Positions 44,820-54,978 of a stretch of 64,000 nucleotides of DNA are shown one piece after another. This stretch comes from Parvularculaceae bacterium (lineage in GTDB: Bacteria; Pseudomonadota; Alphaproteobacteria; Caulobacterales; Parvularculaceae), in contig JAGRDS010000015.1 in the NCBI GenBank assembly GCA_020446945.1, positions 77,937-141,936 of the forward strand, read 5' to 3'. The position numbers and the translations under genes were made by a program. Below the pieces are notes generated by a model, which made no database searches, was not told the DNA's origin, and saw nothing but the letters and a program-made list of their open reading frames with translations. Position 1 is the first letter of the stretch. Each line of letters opens with the position of its first letter.

Positions 44820-45686
44820 TTGTCCTATCTGGAAATTATCGATTTCAAACACGGCCTGTTCGATTCTGAGGCTTTAAGAAAAAAAGGACTTGAGCTTCAG
44901 GAAGCCTATCGATCGGCCGATCCGTTTCCTCACATCGCTATCGATGATTTCGTATCTCCGGAAATCCTCGAAATGTGCCTCGACCAGTTTCCGAAGGAGC
45001 GCGATCCGGACAGCAAGTCGTTCGACAGATCGCAGGAGCGCTATAAAACAAGCTACAATCCGGATTATCTGACGCCGGAAGTCCGCTCGTTTTTCTATTC
45101 GCTCAATTCAAGGCCCTTCATCCAGTTCCTTGAAAACATGTCCGGCGTGAAAGGCCTCATACCCGATCCCTATTTTCTGGGCGGCGGGTTTCATGAAACC
45201 CGGACGGGCGGCCATCTCGACGTCCACGCCGATTTTAACCTGCACAAGCCGATGAACCTCGAACGCCGGCTCAACCTGCTTATTTACCTCAACAAGGATT
45301 GGCGCCTTGAATATGGCGGCGGGCTCGAACTCTGGGATGAAAAAATGGCAAGCTGCGTTCAGGAAATTTGTCCCGAATTCGGACGCTGCGTCGTTTTTTC
45401 CACAAATGACACAAGTTATCATGGACATCCCAAGCCCGTTAACCATCCGCTCGGCGCATCCCGGCGGTCGATCGCGCTGTATTATTATACAGCGACTTGG
45501 GATGAATCCTCGCGTTCGAAAACCACGCAGTTCAAGGCGCGTCCGGGCACAAAAGATGAGGCGGATTGGAAGGTTAAGCGCAACGAGCTGATCAACGAAT
45601 ACCTTCCGCCCGCGTTGTCGAGGCATGTGTTCAAGGCGATCAGGAAAATCGATCGCGCAAGCGCCAGAAACAAGTCTCCGCGTTAA
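44820..45686 (+). CDS. 2-Oxoglutarate/Fe(II)-dependent oxygenase
   Basis: About 288 residues. The iron site is visible: HAD in 'HLDVHADFNLHK' (HxD), the distal His in 'SYHGHPKPV', and the 2-oxoglutarate-binding Arg in 'SRRSIALYYY'. 'RRLNLLIYLNKDW' and 'GGGLELWD' fit the prolyl-4-hydroxylase-like branch of the superfamily. It would hydroxylate a small molecule, sugar or protein, using oxygen. No signal peptide, so cytoplasmic. Start: GGAGAGG lies 5 bases before TTG at 44820, while the ATG at 44787 has no ribosome site; both are in frame. Position at the end of the glycosyltransferase row suggests a role in making or trimming the repeat unit, which is an inference. Confidence 0.82.
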   Translation: MSYLEIIDFKHGLFDSEALRKKGLELQEAYRSADPFPHIAIDDFVSPEILEMCLDQFPKERDPDSKSFDRSQERYKTSYNPDYLTPEVRSFFYSLNSRPFIQFLENMSGVKGLIPDPYFLGGGFHETRTGGHLDVHADFNLHKPMNLERRLNLLIYLNKDWRLEYGGGLELWDEKMASCVQEICPEFGRCVVFSTNDTSYHGHPKPVNHPLGASRRSIALYYYTATWDESSRSKTTQFKARPGTKDEADWKVKRNELINEYLPPALSRHVFKAIRKIDRASARNKSPR

Positions 45687-45910
45687 TTATTCAACGCGGC
45701 GCGCGCTGAGCATATTCTTTCAAAGATTACAGCGCCGCAACGCCTTCCAAACAATGAATTAATCGGTTTGTTAAGCTTGCGACGAAGGTGTGAGGACCGA
45801 ATTAGAGGTTAACGTGATCATTTGCTTGTCGGGCGGCGACGCTGAAACGCAAGGGAGGGTGCGTCCAGCGACTTTGCCGAGTGTGTACAAGCAAGGGTTT
45901 CGTATTAACC

Positions 45911-48900
45911 ATGTCAAAAGCAGCACCGCAGTTTTCCACCGAATTTGAACCCCAGATAGAACTAAACGACCTCCTTGGCTCGTCGGCGCTTTCGGGCCGC
46001 AACCGGGCGAACCGCTCAAGGCGAAAACAATCCAGGTTCAAAAACGGCGCGGACGCTGCGGGGCCGGCCATGGTCGCTGCGCTGATCGGCGCGCAGATTG
46101 CTGAAGATGCACAGGCAGCGCGCGGATTTTTCGACGACCCGCGCGACATGAGTTTATTCGCAAATGCAACTATTTGTCGGGGACATGAAGCGTTCGCCGC
46201 ATCTCACGGCGATCACGCGCTCGCTGACGCCGCCGCCTCTTCGCATGTCGGTCACACCGTCGTCTCTGAAAGAGCGGGATTCGCGCATTTCGGCGCAAAC
46301 GAAGATCTGATGTTTCAAGGTTTCGGCGCGCGCGGCGGATTTGGACGCGGCAGGTTCGGCGGGCGGCGCGGACGCGCCGGCGACGACCACGAAACGCACA
46401 ATAATGAACATGGCTCCCAAAATGGAGAGCATGGTTCGAACAATAACCAGCACGGATCGCACAATGGCGGCCAAGGCGGCGAAACGGCGCATGGCGGGCA
46501 TTCGCATGATCCATCGAATTCGGGATCGGACAGCGGCGACCATACGCACACGAATGACGGCGGCGCCGGCGCCGGCGATGACGGCGCCCATTCGCATACG
46601 CCTTCGGACGGGACCAATACGTCCGGCGGGTCAACCGGCGACCATTCGCAGCACGGAAGCGGGCCGCACCCGAGCGATCCGGCCAAGGGTTCCGAACACA
46701 TGGCGCTCATGAATCTCGTGCCGATTTCCGCCGCTACGCATGTCGCGGTGAAAAGCGGCTCCTGGTTCGATCCGACGGTCTGGGCGAACGGACAGGTGCC
46801 GGGAGACGGCGCAAAGGTGCTGGTGCCGCAGGGTGTCACAATCGATTATGACGGCTCAAGCCCGGCGTCGATCTTCACAATCCGCGTCGACGGACAGATC
46901 GATTTTGCACATGATGTCGATACGTTTCTGGAAGTCGATACGTTCGTTGTGACCGGAACGGGCACGGTGACGATCGGCACCGAAGCCAATCCGGTCGATC
47001 CGAATGTCAGCACGGTTATCTCCTTCGCCGACAACGGCGCGATAGATGTCGCCTGGGATCCGATGCTGCTTTCGCGCGGATTCGTTTCGCACGGGACCGT
47101 CGATATTCACGGCGCCGAGAAAGACGCTTTCCTGAAAGTCCTCACCGACCCGATGAAGGGCGATACGACGCTGACGCTGGAGACTGTTCCGAACGGCTGG
47201 CAGGTCGGCGACAAGCTCGTCCTGACCGGTACGCATCTGGCGTCGACAAAGGGTCAGCAGCGCGGCGCGCCCGTTACGGCGCAAACCGAAGACGAGGAAC
47301 TGGTTATCACGGCGATCAACGGCAATGTCGTAACGCTGGACCGCGCGCTTCAGTACGATCATGAAGGCGCAAGATCAGACCTTAAAGCCTATGTCGCCAA
47401 TTACTCGCGCAATGTGACCTTCCAGAACGAGAATGGCGATCTGACGCCGGTCCACGAGCGCGGCCACGTGATGATGATGCATTCCGACAATATCACGGTG
47501 AAATATGCGGAATTCGACGAGCTTGGCCGGACCGACAAGTCGGCGCGCGCTTTCGATGCCGGAAGCCTGACCAGCGTCGCACCCGATTCTAACGTGCAGG
47601 GACGCTACTCGTTCCATATACACCGGGCGGGCGTCAGCGACCCGGCCAACCCCGCCATCGTCGAAGGAAACGCGGTCTGGGGCTCGCCCGGCTGGGGTTT
47701 CGTGCATCACGATTCGAACGCCATTCTATCCAATAACGCAGCCTATGATGTTTTCGGCGCGGCCTTTGTCGCGGAAACCGGAAACGAAATCGGCCGCTGG
47801 GACCACAATATTGCGATCAAGTCTCTCGGCATGGCGCATTTGTCCAAGGTCGTAGATGTCAACGCTTTCGATCTGGGAAGAACGGGTGCGGGATTCTGGT
47901 TCCAGGGCCGGCTGGTGGAGGCGGTGGACAATGTTGCGGCCGGCGTGCCGAGCGGGGCGGGGTTCGCCTATTTTCATCGCGGCGTCGATCCCAACCATTT
48001 GCTGGTCGATCCGTCGAATTCACCCTTGTCGGATTCCTTGCGTTACGCCGGCGGCGTCAATTCCAACATACCCAACATCTCGGTCTTTCTCGGCAATGAA
48101 TCGATAGCGACGGAAACCGGCCTTGAAGTCATCAAGGCGAATCCGCGCCAGGATCATGATTTGCGTTCCCTGCTCGACAGCTTCACGGCCTGGGAAGTCC
48201 TCAAAGGCGTTCACCTTGGCTATACCGGGCACTACACAATTCGCGATCTCGATGTGGTCGGTACGGATAGTCCAGGAATCGCGATGGTGCGCGGCGCCGG
48301 CATCAGCCTCGGCGTTCACGTATTCGATGTCGTCGTCAACGGCGCCAATATCGAAGGTTTCCATAACGGAGTGACGCAACAAAAATCGGCTGTAAACGGC
48401 CTGAAATTCATGGCCGGCAAGGACCAGTGGGATTATGTCTATATTGACGTCAATATCTCCGGCGCGACGAATGACTACACCAACCGTACGCCCGGCGACC
48501 GCTTCCTGACAGCGTCCGATCTCAATCATGGTCGCTTGTTCTACAATTCCGATTTCGCCGAAACGCATATCGTTCGCAATAACGGCTATTGGGATCTGTC
48601 AGGTCAAAAAACCGATTCGATCGGTCAAAAAGCCGGCTACGATATCTGGGATCCCAATCGCATAACGGCCGCCGAATTGCGCGGCTCGATTGCGGAGAAC
48701 GGATACTGGATGACGACCGACGGGCGGCGCGTCGCTCTGATTGAGGAATATTATTCCGATCGTGCGACGGCCGACATTATAAAGGTCGGGATATTCGTTG
48801 AACTTCCGGCGCGCTTTTCTCTCGCCGGGTTCAATTCGACTTTTGTTCCTACCTATAACGGCGTTCTCAATCAGAACAGCAAGGCGCCGATCGCCGTCGA

Positions 48901-49153
48901 TGATGTCGCTCATACGAATTCGGGTCATTCAGTCATTATCGACCTGCTCGCAAATGACAAAGATCCCGACGGCGATCAGATTAAACTTGACGGCGTCTTC
49001 TCGCAGAATTCGCACGTGGTCGATAACGGCGACGGCACCGTAACCTACTTTGCGGATCCGAATTTTACCGGGCAGGATATCTTTCACTATTTCGTTCAGG
49101 ATTCGAACGGCGATATCTCGAAAGCTCAGGTTACGGTCACGGTCGACGCCTGA
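45911..49153 (+). CDS. Large G8-domain, beta-helix protein with His/Asn-rich linker
   Basis: About 1,080 residues from the ATG at 45911 (a GTG at 45881 is open but lacks a ribosome site). Order: an N-terminal stretch with a basic patch and a hydrophobic segment (about 50-80); a His/Asn/Gly-rich low-complexity linker (about 157-263); a G8 domain ('[20 protein letters not shown]', about 280-400); a right-handed beta-helix with many His pairs (about 480-870); and an Ig-like/cadherin-type end ('[20 protein letters not shown]', about 990-1080). G8 and beta-helix occur together in CEMIP/TMEM2-type hyaluronan depolymerases. A surface or secreted protein acting on polysaccharide is therefore plausible, but no catalytic residue can be assigned. 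No ordinary N-terminal signal peptide or RTX repeat is seen, so the export route is unclear. Its 3' end overlaps queG on the other strand by 28 bases. Confidence 0.82.
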   Translation: MSKAAPQFSTEFEPQIELNDLLGSSALSGRNRANRSRRKQSRFKNGADAAGPAMVAALIGAQIAEDAQAARGFFDDPRDMSLFANATICRGHEAFAASHGDHALADAAASSHVGHTVVSERAGFAHFGANEDLMFQGFGARGGFGRGRFGGRRGRAGDDHETHNNEHGSQNGEHGSNNNQHGSHNGGQGGETAHGGHSHDPSNSGSDSGDHTHTNDGGAGAGDDGAHSHTPSDGTNTSGGSTGDHSQHGSGPHPSDPAKGSEHMALMNLVPISAATHVAVKSGSWFDPTVWANGQVPGDGAKVLVPQGVTIDYDGSSPASIFTIRVDGQIDFAHDVDTFLEVDTFVVTGTGTVTIGTEANPVDPNVSTVISFADNGAIDVAWDPMLLSRGFVSHGTVDIHGAEKDAFLKVLTDPMKGDTTLTLETVPNGWQVGDKLVLTGTHLASTKGQQRGAPVTAQTEDEELVITAINGNVVTLDRALQYDHEGARSDLKAYVANYSRNVTFQNENGDLTPVHERGHVMMMHSDNITVKYAEFDELGRTDKSARAFDAGSLTSVAPDSNVQGRYSFHIHRAGVSDPANPAIVEGNAVWGSPGWGFVHHDSNAILSNNAAYDVFGAAFVAETGNEIGRWDHNIAIKSLGMAHLSKVVDVNAFDLGRTGAGFWFQGRLVEAVDNVAAGVPSGAGFAYFHRGVDPNHLLVDPSNSPLSDSLRYAGGVNSNIPNISVFLGNESIATETGLEVIKANPRQDHDLRSLLDSFTAWEVLKGVHLGYTGHYTIRDLDVVGTDSPGIAMVRGAGISLGVHVFDVVVNGANIEGFHNGVTQQKSAVNGLKFMAGKDQWDYVYIDVNISGATNDYTNRTPGDRFLTASDLNHGRLFYNSDFAETHIVRNNGYWDLSGQKTDSIGQKAGYDIWDPNRITAAELRGSIAENGYWMTTDGRRVALIEEYYSDRATADIIKVGIFVELPARFSLAGFNSTFVPTYNGVLNQNSKAPIAVDDVAHTNSGHSVIIDLLANDKDPDGDQIKLDGVFSQNSHVVDNGDGTVTYFADPNFTGQDIFHYFVQDSNGDISKAQVTVTVDA

Positions 49154-50277
49154 TCGCCGACACGCCACTCGTCAAGAACGCCGCGATCGGTTTCGCTCGC
49201 GGCGTTTTTGCGTTTCAACTCCTGAAACGACGCACTCGAAAGAAGGCGCGAAGCCGCCCACACAGCGGCCGCACGCACCAGCGGCGACGGGTCGGTTGTG
49301 AGACGAACGGCGGTCCTGGCGAGTTGCGCGTCGCCCGAATTTCCAATGCCGATCAGGACATTTCTGACAAACCGGTCCCTGCCGATGCGTTTGACCGGCG
49401 AACCGGAGAAGAAAGCGCGAAATTCCGCGTCGTTGAATTGCGCAAGCATCGCCAGGCCGGGCGCCGACAGGTCGTCGCGCGCTTTGAGTTTCTGCTCGCG
49501 CGCCTCGCGTGCGAACTTGTTCCAGGGACAGACCGCAAGGCAGTCGTCGCAACCGTAAATCCGGTTTCCGATCGCGGCGCGAAACTCCAGGGGAATAGAT
49601 CCCTTATGTTCGATCGTTAGATAGGAAATGCATCTTCGCGCATCGAGTTTGTAGGGTTCCGGAAAGGCGCGCGTCGGGCAAATATCGAGACAGCGCCGGC
49701 ATGCGCCGCAATGATCGCTTTCGCTCTCGTCGCCATCAAGCTCAAGCGTCGTGTAGACCGCGCCGAGAAAGAGCCATGAGCCGTTTCCGCGACTGACGAG
49801 ATTTGTATGTTTTCCCTGCCAGCCAATTCCGGCGCTGGCGGCCAGCGGCTTTTCCATGACCGGCGCGGTATCGACGAAAACTTTCACCTCGCATTCGAAA
49901 TCGGTCGCAATCGAACGTCCGAGCGCCTTGAGTTTCGATTTGACGAGATCATGATAATCGCGATTTCGGGCGTAGACCGAAATTGCGCCGCTGCTTCGGC
50001 GCGCCAGCGCGTCGAGCGGATTTTCCGACGGTCCGTAATTCAACCCCAGCATGACGATAGATCGAACGGCGGGCCACAATGTCGCCGGATCGGCGCGCTC
50101 GTTTGCACGCGATTCCATCCAGCCCATATCGCCATGGCGTTCATGGTCCAGGAATTCTTTCAATCGCCCGGGCGCGTCAGGTATGGCCTTGCCGTTCGTA
50201 ATGCCGACAGCGTCGAAACCGAGCGCCATGGCGCGCGCGCGAATGATTTCCGTGACTGATTGCGGCGCGTCGTTCAT
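49126..50277 (-). CDS. queG: Epoxyqueuosine reductase
   Basis: Last step of queuosine synthesis in tRNA: reduces epoxyqueuosine with cobalamin and two iron-sulfur clusters. 383 residues. The N-terminal half has the cobalamin-binding region and likely proton donor Asp in '[15 protein letters not shown]'; the ferredoxin part has '[13 protein letters not shown]' and '[11 protein letters not shown]' for two [4Fe-4S] clusters; a HEAT-like repeat ends the protein ('[14 protein letters not shown]'). Cytoplasmic. It overlaps the 3' end of the convergent G8 gene. The GST gene lies 3 bases upstream, so the two are co-transcribed. Confidence 0.94.
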   Translation of the reverse strand: MNDAPQSVTEIIRARAMALGFDAVGITNGKAIPDAPGRLKEFLDHERHGDMGWMESRANERADPATLWPAVRSIVMLGLNYGPSENPLDALARRSSGAISVYARNRDYHDLVKSKLKALGRSIATDFECEVKVFVDTAPVMEKPLAASAGIGWQGKHTNLVSRGNGSWLFLGAVYTTLELDGDESESDHCGACRRCLDICPTRAFPEPYKLDARRCISYLTIEHKGSIPLEFRAAIGNRIYGCDDCLAVCPWNKFAREAREQKLKARDDLSAPGLAMLAQFNDAEFRAFFSGSPVKRIGRDRFVRNVLIGIGNSGDAQLARTAVRLTTDPSPLVRAAAVWAASRLLSSASFQELKRKNAASETDRGVLDEWRVGDQASTVTVT

Positions 50278-50280
50278 CGC

Positions 50281-50961
50281 CTAAAAGTCGAGATCTGCGT
50301 AATGCGCCGCCGCCGCCGCGCCTTCGAGACGGTCGGCGAGAAGCGGGCGCATGGACGGGCGCGATTTTATTTTCTGGTACCAGGCGCGCGCCTCGGCGAA
50401 GTCTGACCACGGAATAAGACCGAAATAATCGTTCACGGAAAAATGCGCCGCTGCCGCGAGGTCGGCGATCGTCAATTTATCGCCGGCGAGGAAGGCGCGC
50501 CGTTCGAGGAGAAACGTCACATAATCAAGGTGCCAGGCGAGCGCGTCCGCCGCTGCGCGCACCGGTTCTGGATCGCCCCATTTTCGCCCCTGCGGGCGAT
50601 GTTCAATGCGCCGCCTGACGATCAGCGCATTAACCTCGTTTTCGAATTTCGTTTCAAACCAGTGCGCGACGCGGCGCGCTTCCGCCCGCCCGGCCGAGGT
50701 CGAGGGATAAAGCGGCGGATCGCGATAAACCTCTTCCAGATATTCGGCGATCGCGAGGCCGGGCGATATGGGCAATTCGCCGCCGGTCGGCGGTTCGTCG
50801 ATCAACACAGGAATCGTCAGCGCCGGATTAAAAGGCGCCAGTTCGTTTTCAGCAGACCATGGCGGCGTCGCGACGAGGCGCGCGGCCAGGCCCTTTTCGG
50901 CGAGCATCAAGCGAATGAAACGGCTGCCGGGATCGAGCGGCAAATGGAGAAGTGATCGCAT
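50281..50961 (-). CDS. Glutathione S-transferase family protein
   Basis: About 226 residues. N-terminal thioredoxin-like domain starts 'LLHLPLDPGSRFIRLMLAEKG' with Pro of 'TIPVLIDEPP' and 'GLAIAEYLEEVY' as the glutathione gamma-Glu-binding end; the all-helical C-terminal domain has 'LAGDKLTIADLAAAAH', the N-capping element of GSTs. Position of the catalytic Ser (in 'PGSR') agrees with the Beta/Omega-like bacterial GST group. Substrate unknown. The ATG at 50961 is used; one at 50973 is 4 codons upstream. Confidence 0.88.
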   Translation of the reverse strand: MRSLLHLPLDPGSRFIRLMLAEKGLAARLVATPPWSAENELAPFNPALTIPVLIDEPPTGGELPISPGLAIAEYLEEVYRDPPLYPSTSAGRAEARRVAHWFETKFENEVNALIVRRRIEHRPQGRKWGDPEPVRAAADALAWHLDYVTFLLERRAFLAGDKLTIADLAAAAHFSVNDYFGLIPWSDFAEARAWYQKIKSRPSMRPLLADRLEGAAAAAHYADLDF

Positions 50962-51166
50962 GCCGGCGATCATACGCGCGCGGCCGAGCGCTGTGAACTG
51001 CGACGCGGGGCGTCAAAAGCGTTTTGGTGAACGCATCGCTTCGCAGCTCATTCGGTTCGCCGATCTCGCCATGAATCTCTCCGCCGAGCCGCCGCCCGGA
51101 ACGTCTTTTGCGAAACCATTTGTTAAGGCTGTCGCGGCCCGCCGCGAACGCTCCATTTTGGGACAG

Positions 51167-52807
51167 ATGGGTTGGCGAAAAATGACGATCGACGCAGATC
51201 ACGGTTTCAACGATATCGACCATCCCGCGTGGCGGCGTCCGGCGCCGCGTGCGCGTGCAGCGACGATGGCGCTTTATTCCTGGCAGGAGCCGGGCCTTGT
51301 TTTCATCATCGCGGCGATGGCGGCCGCACCGTTCATCCTCGCAGCGTTGTTGTCTCCTGCGCTTCTCAGTCTCGCCCCGACCGTTGACGTGATCGCGCCG
51401 ATTGCCCAAGCGAGGGCCGCAGCGACGGGGTCGATGCCGATCGTAGACGCCGCTTCGCCCTTTCACCTGGCGCTATTGATCGCCGGCGACGTTTTTTTCG
51501 ATTCGCCCGGGCGCATACATCTCGCCGCCAAGGCGTTCGCCGCAATCCTTGTCGCCTCGCCGCTCGCTTACTTTGCCGCCGCCCGATTTCCCGTCTCCCA
51601 GGCGGCGCTGCTGACGGCGGCGATCGCCGGATTCGTCGTTGCGCCATTCGCGGGCCCGCTGGAAATCAGCCTTGCTTTTTTCGTCGCGCTCTCAACGGCG
51701 CTCATCGCGGCGCCGGCCGATGAAGGTGCGGCGCGCGCCTGGATCGAAGGCGCGCTTGGCGGCGTCATTTTGTTTGTTCTCTGGACGAGCCAGCCGATTT
51801 TTGCGCTGCTGGGGTTTCTTGCGCTCTCGGCATGCCCGTTCATGACCGGACGCCGCGGGCTTGATCGCTATTTTGCAGCGCTCGCCGTCGCCTTCGCGCT
51901 GGCGGGCTGCGCGGAATTGTTCGCGCCGGGGTTAAATCTCGCGCGGGCGGACGCGACGACCGGCGCGTTGACCATGGCCGCCGCGCCGAACGCCGGCAGC
52001 GTCTGGGGCCTTGCCGGAATCGCCGCATCGACCGCCGTCATAATCGCTGCAGCCGCGATTTTCGGCGGCCGCGAGCATGTTAAGGGCTGGCTGTCGGCGG
52101 CGGTATTCCTGGTTATTTCCCTCGCAGCGGTCCGTGTCGCCGGCGCCCAGGCGACGCCGCTTTTCGCGCTCGCCGCGACGATCGCGGCGCTATCGGTCTG
52201 CTCGCCGTTTTATGACGGCGTCTTTCGGTTTCACGATCGCGCGTCGATCGCGGTTTCCGGCGCGGCGGCGGCGATGACGCTGTTCTGGACAGCGGCGATC
52301 ATCGCCCAGTCCGCCGGCCAATTCGCGTTGCAGTTCAGCACCGCCTCGACGGCGCAGCGCGATGTGCGCGCCGCATTCGGCCTTGTTCAGCCGGGCGGCC
52401 CGACGATCGCGAGCTGGATCGAAGAGGGAAGGTTTTCAACGCCGGAAGCGCGCGAACTTTTCGCACTCGCGCCGGTCGATCAATCGGCCATGCTCCTTGA
52501 AGCGGCGGACCGTGCGCGCCGGCTCACTAAAGAGGGATATGACGTCGCGATCCTGACGGGCGCCGACACGGCCTGCGTAATCGCCGATGACCGGCGCTGC
52601 GATGCGGACGGTCCTGCGGCGGCGCGCAATGCGAAAGTCGTGTTCGTGCCGCGCATAGATTTCGATGCGGCGACCGCCAAAGCGAAGGGACGGTCGGAAG
52701 CGTTATTGTACACGGAATTCAAAATGGTCGAACGCTCTGCGTTATGGGAGGTATGGGTGCGCCGGGGCGTCAGCCTCCCCGCCGGGTTCCCCGTCAAAGG
52801 CGTTTAA
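51167..52807 (+). CDS. Polytopic membrane protein of unknown function
   Basis: About 546 residues with ten or more hydrophobic segments, rich in Ala/Phe/Leu, between about residues 40 and 400, then a 140-residue soluble tail ('GPTIASWIEEGRFSTPEARELF', 'DVAILTGADTACVIADDRRCD'). The layout, many helices with a C-terminal soluble domain, resembles GT-C glycosyltransferases, but no metal-site motif was found, so this is only a resemblance. The frame is open back to 50768, opposite the GST gene; the start is taken at 51167 or the ATG at 51182, where the antisense overlap ends. Upstream of the arylsulfotransferase-like gene but convergent with it. Confidence 0.7.
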   Translation: MGWRKMTIDADHGFNDIDHPAWRRPAPRARAATMALYSWQEPGLVFIIAAMAAAPFILAALLSPALLSLAPTVDVIAPIAQARAAATGSMPIVDAASPFHLALLIAGDVFFDSPGRIHLAAKAFAAILVASPLAYFAAARFPVSQAALLTAAIAGFVVAPFAGPLEISLAFFVALSTALIAAPADEGAARAWIEGALGGVILFVLWTSQPIFALLGFLALSACPFMTGRRGLDRYFAALAVAFALAGCAELFAPGLNLARADATTGALTMAAAPNAGSVWGLAGIAASTAVIIAAAAIFGGREHVKGWLSAAVFLVISLAAVRVAGAQATPLFALAATIAALSVCSPFYDGVFRFHDRASIAVSGAAAAMTLFWTAAIIAQSAGQFALQFSTASTAQRDVRAAFGLVQPGGPTIASWIEEGRFSTPEARELFALAPVDQSAMLLEAADRARRLTKEGYDVAILTGADTACVIADDRRCDADGPAAARNAKVVFVPRIDFDAATAKAKGRSEALLYTEFKMVERSALWEVWVRRGVSLPAGFPVKGV

Positions 52808-52849
52808 CCGCTAAACAGCAAGCAGCGCCGGCGATTGCGCCTGGCGCTT

Positions 52850-54142
52850 TTATCGTTCGGCGCAGGCCGCGCCGATACTCGCATAGGAAACCGGATAGCG
52901 CGTCGCGCTCATCAGCCAGCCGACGGTATTTTCGTCATATTTGTTGACCAGCATCCAGGCGATGTCGCCGTTCGCCGTCGCCTCGAAGATCCTGCCTCCT
53001 TCGCTTTCAGTGATCAGAACGTTGCCGTTTTCGAGCATCTGATGCTTGCCGCGATAGGCGGAATAAAATGCATTGCGTTCGTCCGATTCATAGATCGTCC
53101 GGTATCCGAACCTATCGGGCCTTATCGCAATTATGCGGCTGCCGCCTGCATTTCCGAGAAAATTATTTCCCCGCTCCGCTTCTCCCGCGATACGATTGTC
53201 AAAGATTGAAATTTCGCCATTGGGCTGGAAATCCGGATCATGCTGGCCATGCGCCGGTCCGATGCGCCGCCATTTGATGTCACGGGTTTTTCCGTCAAGA
53301 ACGATTGTCAGGTTAATGTTGCGGCTGGATAGCATAATGTCGCCCGGCGAGAACATTGGGAACGCTTCAGCCATATGCTTTTTCAGAATTTCGACGTCGT
53401 TTAGATGAAACACGTCGCTTGGGCGGACGCGGTTTCCCTTGATGATGCTTTCAGTGCGATCGCGCAAAAGAATTTCGGCAAGCTCGATTTTCTCTACGAT
53501 TTCGCCCGTGTCCGGATCTATCTTTATGAGCCGATCGATCCTGACGGGCTCCTCCGCCAGGCGTTTATCGTCGTATAATTTCGGGCTGTGCGGCGTCCAG
53601 ATATAGCCGTCGTCATCGATATCAATCGAATGGTGAGATCTAACCATGGATTTCCAGATGACGTCGCCGCAGGCGTTCACGCGTGCGAGGCCGCGTCCAT
53701 CAATCGAAACCAGCAAATCGCCGTTCGGATAAAGGTGATCGCCATGCAGCAGCGCATCGAATTTGTATTTCTTGCCCCTTTCGAAAATATCGAAAAAATT
53801 ATTCGGCCATTCGTGAATTACCTCGCCGTCAATATCGTAAAGGCGCGCCGCGAGCCGGTCGCCGAACAATCCTGTTACGAGCGTGACGCCTGGCTGGGCG
53901 AAAGCTTTATTGACCTGAACAGCGTTAAAGATCTCGCGGCGAAACGGTTCAAGATGCCCGATCGGTCTCAAGCCGGCATAAGCCAGGAAATTGCGGCGAA
54001 TATCGCCGATTTCTTTCGCCGCGCGCACAAGCGCGCCGTTGACTGGCGGCGCCAGCGCGCCGATCAAAGCGCCCGAAACGAAAATTGCGGCCCCGGCGCT
54101 TGCGACAAAAACCTTTTTCGCGGTCGTCTCGTCCAGTTTCAC
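52850..54142 (-). CDS. Arylsulfotransferase (ASST)-family protein
   Basis: 430 residues with an N-terminal membrane anchor ('VFVASAGAAIFVSGALIGAL'). The body is a beta-propeller-like ASST fold: 'YDIDGEVIHEWPNN', 'HHSIDIDDDGYIW' and 'GQHDPDFQPNGEISIFDN' correspond to the His-bearing blades of bacterial arylsulfate sulfotransferases, which move sulfate between phenols without PAPS and act outside the cytoplasmic membrane. The His residues expected for catalysis (in HH and QHD) are present. Single Cys pair typical of enterobacterial ASST is not evident. It is divergent from nothing close; the cysQ gene lies 30 bases upstream on the same strand. Confidence 0.82.
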   Translation of the reverse strand: MKLDETTAKKVFVASAGAAIFVSGALIGALAPPVNGALVRAAKEIGDIRRNFLAYAGLRPIGHLEPFRREIFNAVQVNKAFAQPGVTLVTGLFGDRLAARLYDIDGEVIHEWPNNFFDIFERGKKYKFDALLHGDHLYPNGDLLVSIDGRGLARVNACGDVIWKSMVRSHHSIDIDDDGYIWTPHSPKLYDDKRLAEEPVRIDRLIKIDPDTGEIVEKIELAEILLRDRTESIIKGNRVRPSDVFHLNDVEILKKHMAEAFPMFSPGDIMLSSRNINLTIVLDGKTRDIKWRRIGPAHGQHDPDFQPNGEISIFDNRIAGEAERGNNFLGNAGGSRIIAIRPDRFGYRTIYESDERNAFYSAYRGKHQMLENGNVLITESEGGRIFEATANGDIAWMLVNKYDENTVGWLMSATRYPVSYASIGAACAER

Positions 54143-54171
54143 GATTGCGCGCAGTTCCCCCTGCTTGCTGA

Positions 54172-54963
54172 TTAACCTCCCCAGGCGATGAAATGCGGAT
54201 TGTCGAATCCGCGGTCGCGTTTTCCATAGCGCAACGGCGTTTGCGCGCCGAATTCGATGACGCGCCCGCCGGCCGCTTCAAGGACGGCCTGTCCCGCGCC
54301 TGTATCCCATTCCATCGTGCGCCCGAGCCTCGGATAAACGTCGGCCAGACCTTCCGCGATCAGGCAGAATTTCAGCGATGAGCCGGCGGCCGCGAAATCG
54401 GCGATGTCAAGCGTTGCAAGAAATTCGTCCGTCTCCGCGGATCGATGGCTCCTGCTGGCGACGGCGACAAGGCGTTTGTCCGGCGCTTTTCGGCATGCGA
54501 TCGGCGCGCCGGCGCCGGCGACACCGTCTTTTACGATCGAAAGCGAAGCGCCGCCTGTCGCCGATCCGCGATAGAGTTTGCCGATGGCGGGCGCGTAAAC
54601 AACGCCGAGAACCGGCGCGCCCGCGCGTATGAGCGCGATATTGACCGTAAACTCGCCTGTCTTCGAAATGAATTCCCTTGTGCCGTCGAGCGGATCGACA
54701 AGGAAAAACTCGTCGCCAAGTTCGGGAATTTTCCCTTCCGAGGCGGTTTCCTCGGCGAGCGCTGGAATATTCGGCGCAATGCGCTTGAGGCCGCGGAGGA
54801 TGATTTCCTCGCCAAGGCGGTCGGCTTCGGTTACGGGAGAATCGTCGGACTTCGCCTCGACCTGGAATTCTTCCTGATAGATGGAAAGCGCGGCGGCGCC
54901 CGCTTCAAGCGATAAATCGACGATCGCATCGAGTAATTCCTGATCGTCCGCGCGCAACGTCAT
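54172..54963 (-). CDS. cysQ: 3'(2'),5'-Bisphosphate nucleotidase CysQ
   Basis: Hydrolyses PAP (3'-phosphoadenosine 5'-phosphate), the by-product of PAPS use, to AMP. 263 residues of the inositol-monophosphatase superfamily: 'EETASEG', the metal site 'FLVDPLDGTREFI' (DxxDGT), and 'EWDTGAGQAVLEAAGG' near the C terminus. The DG-x-F/K pattern and 'TGEFTVNIALI' are as in CysQ. Cytoplasmic, magnesium-dependent. It stands beside an ASST-family gene, which does not itself need PAPS, so the pairing only loosely suggests sulfur metabolism. Starts 15 bases after the small DUF4177-like gene. Confidence 0.92.
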   Translation of the reverse strand: MTLRADDQELLDAIVDLSLEAGAAALSIYQEEFQVEAKSDDSPVTEADRLGEEIILRGLKRIAPNIPALAEETASEGKIPELGDEFFLVDPLDGTREFISKTGEFTVNIALIRAGAPVLGVVYAPAIGKLYRGSATGGASLSIVKDGVAGAGAPIACRKAPDKRLVAVASRSHRSAETDEFLATLDIADFAAAGSSLKFCLIAEGLADVYPRLGRTMEWDTGAGQAVLEAAGGRVIEFGAQTPLRYGKRDRGFDNPHFIAWGG

Positions 54964-54978
54964 TAACAGCTCCCGTTC

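Noticed and set aside
50768..51166. Extension of the polytopic membrane protein frame
   Set aside because: It overlaps the GST gene on the other strand and lacks hydrophobic segments or a ribosome site.
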